From contig JACMOF010000428.1 in assembly GCA_014378155.1 (NCBI GenBank), positions 1 to 27,709 of the forward strand: a stretch of DNA of 27,709 nt. Direction: 5' to 3'. This document shows positions 1-7,191 of the stretch, in pieces (position 1 is the stretch's first letter; each line of letters opens with the position of its first letter). Under the pieces are notes generated by a model that did no database searches, was not told where the DNA came from, and saw only the letters and a list, made by a program, of their open reading frames with translations. Source of the DNA: Caulobacter sp. Its GTDB lineage: Bacteria; Pseudomonadota; Alphaproteobacteria; Caulobacterales; Caulobacteraceae. Position numbers and translations under genes: made by a program.

Positions 1-275
1 AACTTGCCGACGATGTCGTTCCAGTTGGGCGAACCGCCGAAACAGAACGGCAGGTGATCGCAGGTTCCGGTCCAGAACCGCTTGTACCAGCGCCGGTGCT
101 CGTCGGTATCGAAACGGATGGCGTCGGTCGGCTTGACCATCATGCGACAATCGGCGCGCACGAAATCCGCCGCCTGGACACTTGAGGCCGTTCCAACGCA
201 GATCACGGCCGCGACGGCCGCCAAAATCCTACCCAACGCCAACGCAATTCCCCCAACGCACGCCCGACCGCTCAC
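1..275 (-). CDS. Secreted protein of unknown function (N-terminal part only)
   Basis: This reading frame runs off the left edge, so only the first 90 or so residues are visible. It opens with a convincing Sec signal peptide: a hydrophobic stretch (LGRILAAVAAVICVGTA) followed by a likely cleavage site SVQAA-DF. The mature start has several Cys (DCRMM, TCDHLPFCF) and is rich in Trp/Tyr/His, which suggests a disulfide-bonded periplasmic or outer-envelope protein. I do not recognise the family. The start is uncertain. I chose the GTG at 275, but an in-frame GTG at 293 would add an Arg-rich n-region (RGRRR); neither has a good Shine-Dalgarno. It lies just downstream of the DinG-like helicase gene on the same strand (17-35 bp), so it may be co-transcribed with it, but nothing suggests a shared function. 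Confidence 0.6.
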   Translation of the reverse strand, partial: MSGRACVGGIALALGRILAAVAAVICVGTASSVQAADFVRADCRMMVKPTDAIRFDTDEHRRWYKRFWTGTCDHLPFCFGGSPNWNDIVGK

Positions 276-309
276 CCTTCGACGCCCGCGCACTTATGCG
301 CAACACGGA

Positions 310-3147
310 CTAAGACTGATCTTTCGACAAAAATGCGGCGGTGGCTTCAATAGCCTCGACGAGACCGACGCGTTCGATTGTCACGCCCTCGGGCAGGCTG
401 GAAAACAGCCGGGTGGGCGCGGCGGCGTCCAGCATCACGAACACCCCCTTGTCGTCCGCCCGCCGGACCAGGCGACCAAAGGCCTGACTGATACGGGCGC
501 GGGCGGTGGAGTCGTCATAGCCCTTGCCGCCGAACCGCGCGCGTCGGGCCTTGTGCAGCACGTCGGGACGCGGCCAGGGCACGCGGTCGAAGACCAGCAG
601 GCGCAGGCTGCGGCCCGGCACGTCGATGCCGTCGCGGATAGCGTCGGTGCCCAGCAGGCAGGCGTCCTCCTCGGCCCGGAAGATATCAACCAACGCCCCG
701 GCTTCCAGAGGATCGACGTGCTGGGCGTACAGCGCCAGGCCGGCGTCCGCCAAGGGGGCCGCGATACGCTCGTGCACGGCCTTCAGCCGACGGATGGCAG
801 TGAACAGGCCCAGGCCCCCGCCGCCGGCCGCCAGGAACAGCTCGCGCATCGCCGCCGACACCTGGCGAGGATCGTCCTTGCCCACGTCGGTGACCACGAA
901 GGCCCGGGCGTGGTTGGCGTAGTCGAAGGGCGAAGCCAGCTTCAGCACCTTGGGCGACTGCGGCAGCCGCGCGGCGCCGGTGCGCATCTCGGCCAGGGCG
1001 AAGGGGTCCTCCAACGCCGGATCCGTCAGGGTCGCGCTGGTCACCAGCACACCGTGGGCAGGGCTGAGCACCGCCGCCCGCAGCGGCTCGGTCGGATCGA
1101 CCCAGTGCCGACGGCACGCGGCGTCGACCACCCGCCCGTAAAGGAACGTCGCCTCGAACCAATCCACGAACTCCGGATCGTCCTCGGCGTCCTCGTCGAT
1201 GGCTTTCAGGATCGAGCGCCAGGCCGGCAGGGTCATGCGGCACCGGCGGTCCAGGCCGCGCAGGGCGCCCTCGATGCGCGCCCGCTCGGAGGTGGGCAGG
1301 GTGTCTGCTTCCTCGTCGAGCACGTCCTCGAGGTGGCGGGCCAGGGCCAGCAGCGGAGCCTCGACGGCGGCCAGGGCCTGCGCGGCCTCGCCGGCCCGCT
1401 CGCGCACCAACTCGATGGCCGGACGAGCGGCGCACTGCAGCCCCTGCTCTGCCGCGCCCGGGCGATCGGTGACGCGGGCGCGCAATTGTTCGATCACCGC
1501 GACCAGGAAGCTCTCGATGGGGCCGATCGGATTGACCTGGCCGTCAGGCGGCGCGATGCGACCAGACCACCCCTCTCCCGGCAGGACAGCGGCGGCGTGC
1601 AAGGCGGCGTTCAGCGCGGCGCGCGCGCCCTCGCGGTCACCAATGATGTCGAGCAGCCGGGTCTCCAGCCCCCGCCCCCGCCGGCCGCGTCCCTCGGGAC
1701 CTCGCAGCCAGCGCCGCATCTCCGCGGCCTCGGCGCCGGACAGGGCGGCCGAGAAGGCGCTGTCGGCGGCGTCGAACAGGTGGTGGCCTTCGTCGAAGAC
1801 GATGCGCTTGAGCGAGGTGGTCTCGTTGTCGCCTTTCAGGCCGCGCGCCGCCCGCGCGCCGTCGAAGGCCGCCTGGCTCAGCACCAGGGCGTGGTTGGCG
1901 ATGACGATGTCGGCGCGCTTGGAGGCCCGAACGGCTTTTTCGATGAAGCAGACGCGGTAATGCTGGCAGCCGGCGTGGATGCATTCGCCGCGCCGGTCGA
2001 CCAGATTGGCCGGACCGGCCTGGGCGGAGGGCGGGATGGCGAACAGGGTCGGCAGCCAGGCGGGGAAGTCGCCGCCGGTCATGTCGCCGTCACGGCTGAC
2101 CCGCGCCCATCGCGCCGCCAGGGCCAGGCCGATCAGGTCGCCATTGCCCAGTTGGGCGGTGTTGACCTGCTCCTGGAAGTTCAACAGGCAGATGTAGTTC
2201 TCGCGGCCCTTGCGGACCACGGCCTTGCGCGCCCGCACCAGCGGGTCGGGATAGATCGAGTGGCTCTCGCGCTCGATCTGGCGCTGCAAGGCGCGGGTAT
2301 AGGTGCTGATCCACACCGCCGGGCCGTTGGCCTCCGCCCACAGCGAGGCGGGGGCGAGGTAGCCGAGCGTTTTGCCAACCCCGGTTCCAGCCTCGGCCAG
2401 CATCATGCGCGGCTCACCCTCGCGCTCGCGGGGCGCGAAGGCGAAAGCGGCTTCGCGGGCGAAGGTGTCCTGAGCCTCACGCACCTCGTCCAGGCCCGAG
2501 CGCTGCAGCAGCTCCTTCAGCCGCTCGCTGGCCCGCTCGGGATCGACCGGACGGCTGCCGGGTTCGCCGGGCGGGGCCTGGTCTTCCCATTCGGTGGCGC
2601 GCGCCCAGACGTCGAGGCCAGAACTGCGAAACTGGTTGCCGACCGGAACCGAGCGCAGGGCGCCGACCACCGCCGGACCCCAGGCCCAACCCGCGCGGGC
2701 CAGGGTCTCGGCGACCGCAAGCGCCTCCTCGCGGGAAGGACGCGGGGTCAGGGCCAGTTCGCGCAGCAGGGCGTCGGCGGCGTCACGCAGGGTCTGGGCC
2801 TGGGCCGGCGCCCCCTTGGGCTCGGGCAGACCCAAGGCCGTGGCCAGTCCCACGGCCGACGGCGCGCAGAAGGTAGCGGGCCGCGTGAAGACATAGAGCT
2901 CCAGCACGTCGAACACGCCTCGCCCCCGCGACGGCGCGTGCAGATTCAGCCGTTTGGCGGTCATAGCCGCATGAGCGACCAGGACGGGGCCATGCTCGAA
3001 CAGGTCGCGCGCGTCAGGCGTGCGCAAAGGCCGTCCGCCGCCGTCTTCGCCTGGACGGCCCGGGCTCCCGTCGGCATAGCCCGCCCGCGGCCCGGGCAAA
3101 ACGACCAGGGCGGGGGCCAGTTCAAGGGTGGGAATCTGCGCGCTCAC
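310..3147 (-). CDS. ATP-dependent DNA helicase, DinG/YoaA (XPD-like) family
   Basis: A superfamily 2 helicase of 945 residues that by family unwinds DNA 5'-3' and resolves R-loops, forks or damaged structures. Visible motifs are Walker A AGTGVGKT near residue 252; four Cys near residues 319, 388, 393 and 399 (NYIC, GEC, AGC, RVC), spaced as in the 4Fe-4S domain of XPD/DinG; the Walker B DEGH box in IVFDEGHHLFD near 450; and motif VI QAFGRLVRR near 890. The first 240 residues precede the motor and match the extra N-terminal region typical of alphaproteobacterial DinG-like proteins. The start is GTG (MSAQIP) with a weak ribosome site, so a slightly different start is possible. It is divergent from the Lhr-type helicase gene, with only about 60 bp between starts, so the two repair helicases share a control region. 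Confidence 0.9.
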   Translation of the reverse strand: MSAQIPTLELAPALVVLPGPRAGYADGSPGRPGEDGGGRPLRTPDARDLFEHGPVLVAHAAMTAKRLNLHAPSRGRGVFDVLELYVFTRPATFCAPSAVGLATALGLPEPKGAPAQAQTLRDAADALLRELALTPRPSREEALAVAETLARAGWAWGPAVVGALRSVPVGNQFRSSGLDVWARATEWEDQAPPGEPGSRPVDPERASERLKELLQRSGLDEVREAQDTFAREAAFAFAPREREGEPRMMLAEAGTGVGKTLGYLAPASLWAEANGPAVWISTYTRALQRQIERESHSIYPDPLVRARKAVVRKGRENYICLLNFQEQVNTAQLGNGDLIGLALAARWARVSRDGDMTGGDFPAWLPTLFAIPPSAQAGPANLVDRRGECIHAGCQHYRVCFIEKAVRASKRADIVIANHALVLSQAAFDGARAARGLKGDNETTSLKRIVFDEGHHLFDAADSAFSAALSGAEAAEMRRWLRGPEGRGRRGRGLETRLLDIIGDREGARAALNAALHAAAVLPGEGWSGRIAPPDGQVNPIGPIESFLVAVIEQLRARVTDRPGAAEQGLQCAARPAIELVRERAGEAAQALAAVEAPLLALARHLEDVLDEEADTLPTSERARIEGALRGLDRRCRMTLPAWRSILKAIDEDAEDDPEFVDWFEATFLYGRVVDAACRRHWVDPTEPLRAAVLSPAHGVLVTSATLTDPALEDPFALAEMRTGAARLPQSPKVLKLASPFDYANHARAFVVTDVGKDDPRQVSAAMRELFLAAGGGGLGLFTAIRRLKAVHERIAAPLADAGLALYAQHVDPLEAGALVDIFRAEEDACLLGTDAIRDGIDVPGRSLRLLVFDRVPWPRPDVLHKARRARFGGKGYDDSTARARISQAFGRLVRRADDKGVFVMLDAAAPTRLFSSLPEGVTIERVGLVEAIEATAAFLSKDQS

Positions 3148-3175
3148 AGGGATTTAACTAGCGCGGTTCGCATGG

Positions 3176-3190
3176 AAACGGAACGGGAAC
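3176..3190. promoter_or_regulatory. Possible degenerate LexA box between the two helicase genes
   Basis: The alphaproteobacterial SOS box is GTTC-N7-GTTC. On the minus strand this site reads GTTC, seven bases, GTTT: seven of eight consensus positions with the correct spacing. It lies in the short shared upstream region of two DNA-repair helicases, 18-32 bases before the helicase ATG at 3208. One mismatch in a short motif is weak evidence on its own. Confidence 0.25.
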
Positions 3191-3207
3191 ATGCTATACG
3201 CATCACA

Positions 3208-5778
3208 ATGCTCGCGGCTGACGCCCTTCCCCCCCGCTTTTTAGAGTGGTTCGCCGCGCGTGGTTGGGCGCCGCGACCCCATCAGCTCGCCATGATCGAG
3301 AAGGGGCGGCAGGGGCGTGACGTCCTGCTAATCGCCCCCACCGGTGGCGGCAAGACGCTGGCGGGCTTCCTGCCCAGCTTGATCGAGCTGACCGAGCGCG
3401 CGCCGCGCAATACGCCGGCCGGGGTCCACACCCTCTACATCTCGCCGCTCAAGGCCCTGGCGGTGGATATCGAGCGCAATCTGGCCACGCCGATCCGCGA
3501 GATGGGCCTGAAGATTACCGCCGAGAGCCGCACCGGCGACACCGGGGAATCCCGCAAGGCTCGCCAGCGCCTGAAACCACCGGACATTCTGCTGACAACG
3601 CCAGAGCAGTTGGCGCTGTTCTGCGCCTGGGAAGGCGCGCGCAACTATTTCGCCGACCTCTCGTGCGTGATCATCGACGTGGCCCACGCCATGTGGCCCA
3701 ACAAGCGCGGCGACCTGCTGGCGCTGGATCTGGCGCGGCTGCAACGGTTCGCGCCGAAGATGCGGCGCGTAGGCTTGTCTGCGACGGTGAATGATCCGGA
3801 CCTAGTGAGACGGTGGCTGGGCTTCCACCGCGAAACGCCTCCCCCCGTGGGGGAGGGGACGCGAAGCGTCGGTGGGGGGAGTCTGACGACGCAGCCCACT
3901 CCCCCCTCCGTCGATCTGCAGTCGACACCTCCCCCACAGGGGGAGGACCTAATGGACCACACGGTCGATCTCGTCCTCGGCGCGGGCGGCGCGCAGCCGA
4001 TCGTCGAGGTGCTGATCTCCGGCGGCAAGGTGCCCTGGGCCGGCCACACGGCCGAGCACGCCATGGCCGAGGTCTATCAAATCATCAAGTCGTCGAAGAC
4101 CGCCCTGGTCTTCGTCAACACGCGCTTCCAGGCGGAGTTCGCGTTCCAGGAGCTTTGGAAGCTCAACGACGACGGCCTGGCCATCGCCCTGCACCACGGC
4201 AGCCTGGCGGCCGAGCAGCGGCGCAAGGTCGAGGCGGCGATGGCGCGGGGCGAGATCCGGGCCGTGGTCTGCACCTCCACCCTGGACATGGGCATCGACT
4301 GGGGCGACGTCGACCTGGTGATCCAGCTGGCCGCGCCCAAGGGCGCCTCGCGGATGGTCCAGCGCATCGGCCGCGCCAACCACCGGCTGGACGAGCCGTC
4401 GCGGGCCCTGCTGGTGCCGGCCAGCCGCTTCGAGATGCTGGAATGCCGCGCCGCCGCCGACGCAATCCTCGGCGGCCACCTGGACGGTGAACCGGCCCGC
4501 ACGGGCGCGCTGGACGTGCTGGCCCAGCACGTCATGGGCTGCGCCTGTTCCGAGCCGTTCGCCCTGACCGCCCTCTATGACGAGATCCGCACCGCCGGGC
4601 CGTATGCCGACCTGGAGTGGGAGGACTTCGAGACCGTTGTCGATTTCGTCTCGACCGGCGGCTACGCCCTGAAGAGCTACGACAAGTTCCGCCGCATCGT
4701 GCCTGGTCCCGACGGCCTCTGGCGTGCCCGCAACGCCCAGACCATCCAGCGCCACCGGATGAATGTCGGCACCATCGTCACGGCCGCCGTGGTCAATGTG
4801 CGCGTCGGTGGCAAGCGCTCCATGGGCGGGCGCAAGGTCGGCGAGGCCGAGGAAGGCTTCTTCGAGCAGATGAAGCCGGGCGACACCTTCGTATTTGCCG
4901 GCCAGGTCTGGCGGTTCAACAGCCTGGTCGGCACCGACGCCTTCGTCAGCCCCGCTGCGGACAAGGATCCGATGATGCCTGCCTGGGGTGGGTCGAAGTT
5001 CCCTCTATCGACCTATCTGGCCAGTCGGGTGCGGGCGATGATGCACGACGAGCGCGAATGGGCCGCCCTGCCCGCCGACGTTCAGGAATGGCTAGGCTAC
5101 CAGAAGCTGCGCTCAATCATGCCCGGCGAGGACGAGCTGCTGCTGGAGACCTTTCCGCGCGGCAAGCGCTTCCACCTGGTATTCTACAGCTTCGAGGGCC
5201 GCCTGGCCCACACCACCCTGGCCATGCTGCTGACCCGGCGGCTGGACCGCATGGGGGTGGGGCCGCTGGGTTTCGTGGCCAACGACTACGCGGTCAACAT
5301 CTGGTCGCTGAAGTCGATGGAAGAGCTCGATCTCGACGAGTTGTTCGCCCAGGACATGCTGGGCGACGACCTGGAGGCCTGGTTGAACGAGAGCTTCCTG
5401 ATGAAGCGCGCCTTCAAGGCCTGCGCACTGATCAGCGGCCTGATCGAGCGGCGGCACCCGGGCGAGGAAAAGTCGGGCCGCCAGGTGACCTTCTCGACCG
5501 ACCTGATCTATGACGTGCTGCGCCGCCACCAGCCCGATCACCTGCTCCTGCGTTGCGCCCGCGCCGACGCGGCGGCCGGCTCGCTTGACGTTGGGCGGCT
5601 AGGCGACATGCTGGAACGCATCCAGGGCAAGATCCGCCACGCGGCGCTGGATCGCGTTTCGCCCTTCGCCGTGCCGATCATGCTGGAGATCGGTCGCGAA
5701 CGGGCGCCCGGCGACGCGGCCGGCGAAATGATCCTGGCGGAGGCCGAGGAAGACCTGATCGCCGAGGCGATGTCGTGA
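3208..5778 (+). CDS. DNA ligase-associated DEXH-box helicase (Lhr family), with a DVAH Walker B
   Basis: A superfamily 2 helicase of 856 residues, close to the Lhr-core size and matching the 'ligase-associated DNA damage response' DEXH helicases. Motifs: Walker A APTGGGKT at residue 43, SAT near 192, motif V TSTLDMGIDWG near 357, motif VI QRIGRANHR near 385, then the long C-terminal winged-helix and Lhr-specific region. Two oddities stand out. Motif II reads D157-V-A-H, not D-E-x-H, so the catalytic Glu is missing; codon GTG at 3679-3681 is one base from GAG. Residues about 211-246 are encoded by a palindromic repeat inserted in frame. I chose ATG 3208 because homology begins there. TATACG at 3195-3200 is placed so that the transcript would start close to this ATG (leaderless). 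An upstream ATG at 3172 adds 12 residues. The next gene, 19 bp downstream, is the usual partner phosphoesterase. Confidence 0.88.
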   Translation: MLAADALPPRFLEWFAARGWAPRPHQLAMIEKGRQGRDVLLIAPTGGGKTLAGFLPSLIELTERAPRNTPAGVHTLYISPLKALAVDIERNLATPIREMGLKITAESRTGDTGESRKARQRLKPPDILLTTPEQLALFCAWEGARNYFADLSCVIIDVAHAMWPNKRGDLLALDLARLQRFAPKMRRVGLSATVNDPDLVRRWLGFHRETPPPVGEGTRSVGGGSLTTQPTPPSVDLQSTPPPQGEDLMDHTVDLVLGAGGAQPIVEVLISGGKVPWAGHTAEHAMAEVYQIIKSSKTALVFVNTRFQAEFAFQELWKLNDDGLAIALHHGSLAAEQRRKVEAAMARGEIRAVVCTSTLDMGIDWGDVDLVIQLAAPKGASRMVQRIGRANHRLDEPSRALLVPASRFEMLECRAAADAILGGHLDGEPARTGALDVLAQHVMGCACSEPFALTALYDEIRTAGPYADLEWEDFETVVDFVSTGGYALKSYDKFRRIVPGPDGLWRARNAQTIQRHRMNVGTIVTAAVVNVRVGGKRSMGGRKVGEAEEGFFEQMKPGDTFVFAGQVWRFNSLVGTDAFVSPAADKDPMMPAWGGSKFPLSTYLASRVRAMMHDEREWAALPADVQEWLGYQKLRSIMPGEDELLLETFPRGKRFHLVFYSFEGRLAHTTLAMLLTRRLDRMGVGPLGFVANDYAVNIWSLKSMEELDLDELFAQDMLGDDLEAWLNESFLMKRAFKACALISGLIERRHPGEEKSGRQVTFSTDLIYDVLRRHQPDHLLLRCARADAAAGSLDVGRLGDMLERIQGKIRHAALDRVSPFAVPIMLEIGRERAPGDAAGEMILAEAEEDLIAEAMS
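3838..3946. repeat. Palindromic intergenic-type repeat embedded in frame in the helicase gene
   Basis: About 109 bp of nested hairpins. CCTCCCCC-CGT-GGGGGAGG (3838-3856) at the left end and CCTCCCCC-ACA-GGGGGAGG (3928-3946) at the right end are the same 8-bp stem with different loops. Between them lie GACGC-GAA-GCGTC (3858-3870), GGTGGGGGGAGT pairing with ACTCCCCCCTCC (3871-3882 with 3898-3909, one mismatch), and GTCGA pairing with TCGAC (3910-3914, 3922-3926). C/G-run repeats of this type are usually intergenic in alphaproteobacteria. Here the reading frame stays open and yields a low-complexity Pro/Gly/Thr/Ser insert between two conserved helicase segments. Confidence 0.85.
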
Positions 5779-5797
5779 GCGATTCCATCAGAAACGA

Positions 5798-6520
5798 GTG
5801 TTTGGCGTGAGTACCCTGAGCTTCAACATCAGTGATTGCGGCGGTCTGAAGATCGAAATCTTCGGCACGCGCGCCACCCTGCGCCATTCCGGCGCTTTGT
5901 GGCTGGAGGGCCATCGCACCCTGGTGGTCGCCGACCTGCACTTCGAGAAGGGCAGTAGCTACGCCGCCCGCTTTGGCCAGATGCTGCCGCCCTACGACAC
6001 CCGCGAGACGCTGGACCGGCTGGAGCGGGAGCTCGCGGCGCTGTCGCCCGCCACCCTGGTGTTCCTGGGCGACAGTTTCCACGATGGGGCGGGCGAGGAA
6101 CGGCTGCCGCCCGAGGACCGGACGCGGATCGCCGCCCTGGCCCTGGGTCGCGAACTGGTTTGGGCCGTAGGCAATCACGATGAGGACGGGCCGCGCACCC
6201 TGCCCGGCGCGGTGGTCGATGAGGCGGTGATCGCTGGCCTGACCTTCCGCCACGAGCCCCTCCACGGCGATCAGCCTGGCGAGGTGGCCGGTCACCTGCA
6301 CCCGGCGGCGCGTGTCACCAGCGGCCGGGCCAGCGTGCGGCGGCGCTGTTTCGTGACCGACGGCGCGCGGCTGGTGCTGCCGGCCTTTGGCGCCTTCACG
6401 GGCGGGCTGAACATCCTGGACGCCGCCTTCGCCCCGCTATTTGGGACACCCCCCCTGGCGGCGGCCCTGGGCCGGGGGCGGGTGCATGCGGTCGGCTGGA
6501 AGTCGCTAAGGCCGGACTGA
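5798..6520 (+). CDS. pdeM: DNA ligase-associated metallophosphoesterase (PdeM family)
   Basis: A calcineurin-like phosphoesterase of 240 residues with the full metal-site motif series: ADLHFEKG near residue 45, GDSFHD near 90, GNHD near 125 and GHLHP near 165. The ADLHFEKGSSYA context is diagnostic of the small ligase-associated family, whose members are Mn-dependent phosphodiesterases found beside the Lhr-type helicase, an ATP-dependent ligase and a metallo-beta-lactamase-fold exonuclease. Here only the helicase is adjacent (19 bp upstream, same strand), so the two are probably co-transcribed and act in the same DNA-repair process. The start is GTG 5798 or GTG 5807; neither has a strong ribosome site. 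The gene converges on the DUF3429 gene, 29 bp away, and I see no clear terminator between them. Confidence 0.88.
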   Translation: MFGVSTLSFNISDCGGLKIEIFGTRATLRHSGALWLEGHRTLVVADLHFEKGSSYAARFGQMLPPYDTRETLDRLERELAALSPATLVFLGDSFHDGAGEERLPPEDRTRIAALALGRELVWAVGNHDEDGPRTLPGAVVDEAVIAGLTFRHEPLHGDQPGEVAGHLHPAARVTSGRASVRRRCFVTDGARLVLPAFGAFTGGLNILDAAFAPLFGTPPLAAALGRGRVHAVGWKSLRPD

Positions 6521-6549
6521 CGCGCCCTGCCGATCCCGTTTGCGCCTGA

Positions 6550-7029
6550 TTAGAGGTGGAGGGCCTGTTCGAGCGCGAAGGCCAGCGAAATGGCGGCGCC
6601 CGAGGTCAGCAGAGTACGCAGGCGCGGGCGCCAGGCGGGGCCCTCGTGATTGGTCACGTCCCACAGCCACTGCAGGATATAGACGAGCAGGAAGCCCGAG
6701 ATCTGCCAGGCCGGCTCGAATTTCAGCCCGCCCAGTAGCAGGCCGAAACCAGCAAGCGGAAACAACAGCGACAGCCCCAACGTGATCCAGCGCGGACTCG
6801 AGCGCTCGATCTCGAGACCACAGCGGATACCGCCGAGGTAGGACAGCATGGCGGTGGAATAGGCCAGCAAGCTGATCAACGCGACCTGACGCTGGTCGAT
6901 CGGACCGTAGCAGAACAGGGCCGAGCAGACGACGAACGGCACGAGCGTTGCGAGGCCACACACCCAGACGGCCAGTGGCACTGGCACGCGATCTTCATGT
7001 GCGTGGTGAGCCGCTGCTTCAAACGCCAT
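6550..7029 (-). CDS. DUF3429 family membrane protein
   Basis: A small integral membrane protein of 159 residues with about five hydrophobic spans (starting VPLAVWVCGLATLVPFVV, then VALISLLAYSTAMLSYLGGI, then WITLGLSLLFPLAGFGLLLGG and two more). The AMLSYLGGIRCG segment between the second and third spans is the recognisable DUF3429 signature. Function is unknown for the family. The start is well supported: ATG at 7029 with AGGAG six bases upstream. It stands alone, with pdeM convergent on one side and podJ upstream on the same strand 162 bp away. Confidence 0.82.
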   Translation of the reverse strand: MAFEAAAHHAHEDRVPVPLAVWVCGLATLVPFVVCSALFCYGPIDQRQVALISLLAYSTAMLSYLGGIRCGLEIERSSPRWITLGLSLLFPLAGFGLLLGGLKFEPAWQISGFLLVYILQWLWDVTNHEGPAWRPRLRTLLTSGAAISLAFALEQALHL

Positions 7030-7153
7030 TACAACTCCTTCAGGAGACGGTCTTCGACCGCAGCTCCCGTTCCCCCCGGAAAGGACGACTATTGCCGACC
7101 CGGCCTCATAGGTCCACGGAGGATATTTAGCCGCTTCTGACGGACTTGTGGAG

Positions 7154-7184
7154 AAAAATGACGCGGCCTCACCTTCGCCAGGCC
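7154..7184 (-). terminator. Possible weak intrinsic terminator after podJ
   Basis: Reading on the minus strand just past the podJ stop, GGCCT pairs with AGGCC across a 10-base loop, followed a few bases later by TTTTT (complement of 7154-7158). The stem is short, so termination here may be inefficient or factor-assisted. Confidence 0.35.
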
Positions 7185-7191
7185 GAAATGC

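Noticed and set aside
82..3207. Long plus-strand open frame running continuously into the Lhr-type helicase, giving a fused 1898-residue protein
   Set aside because: It is antisense to the DinG-like helicase gene, whose frame has all helicase motifs. The translated extension is low-complexity Gly/Gln/Arg-rich with no recognisable domain. Helicase homology begins at about 3208.
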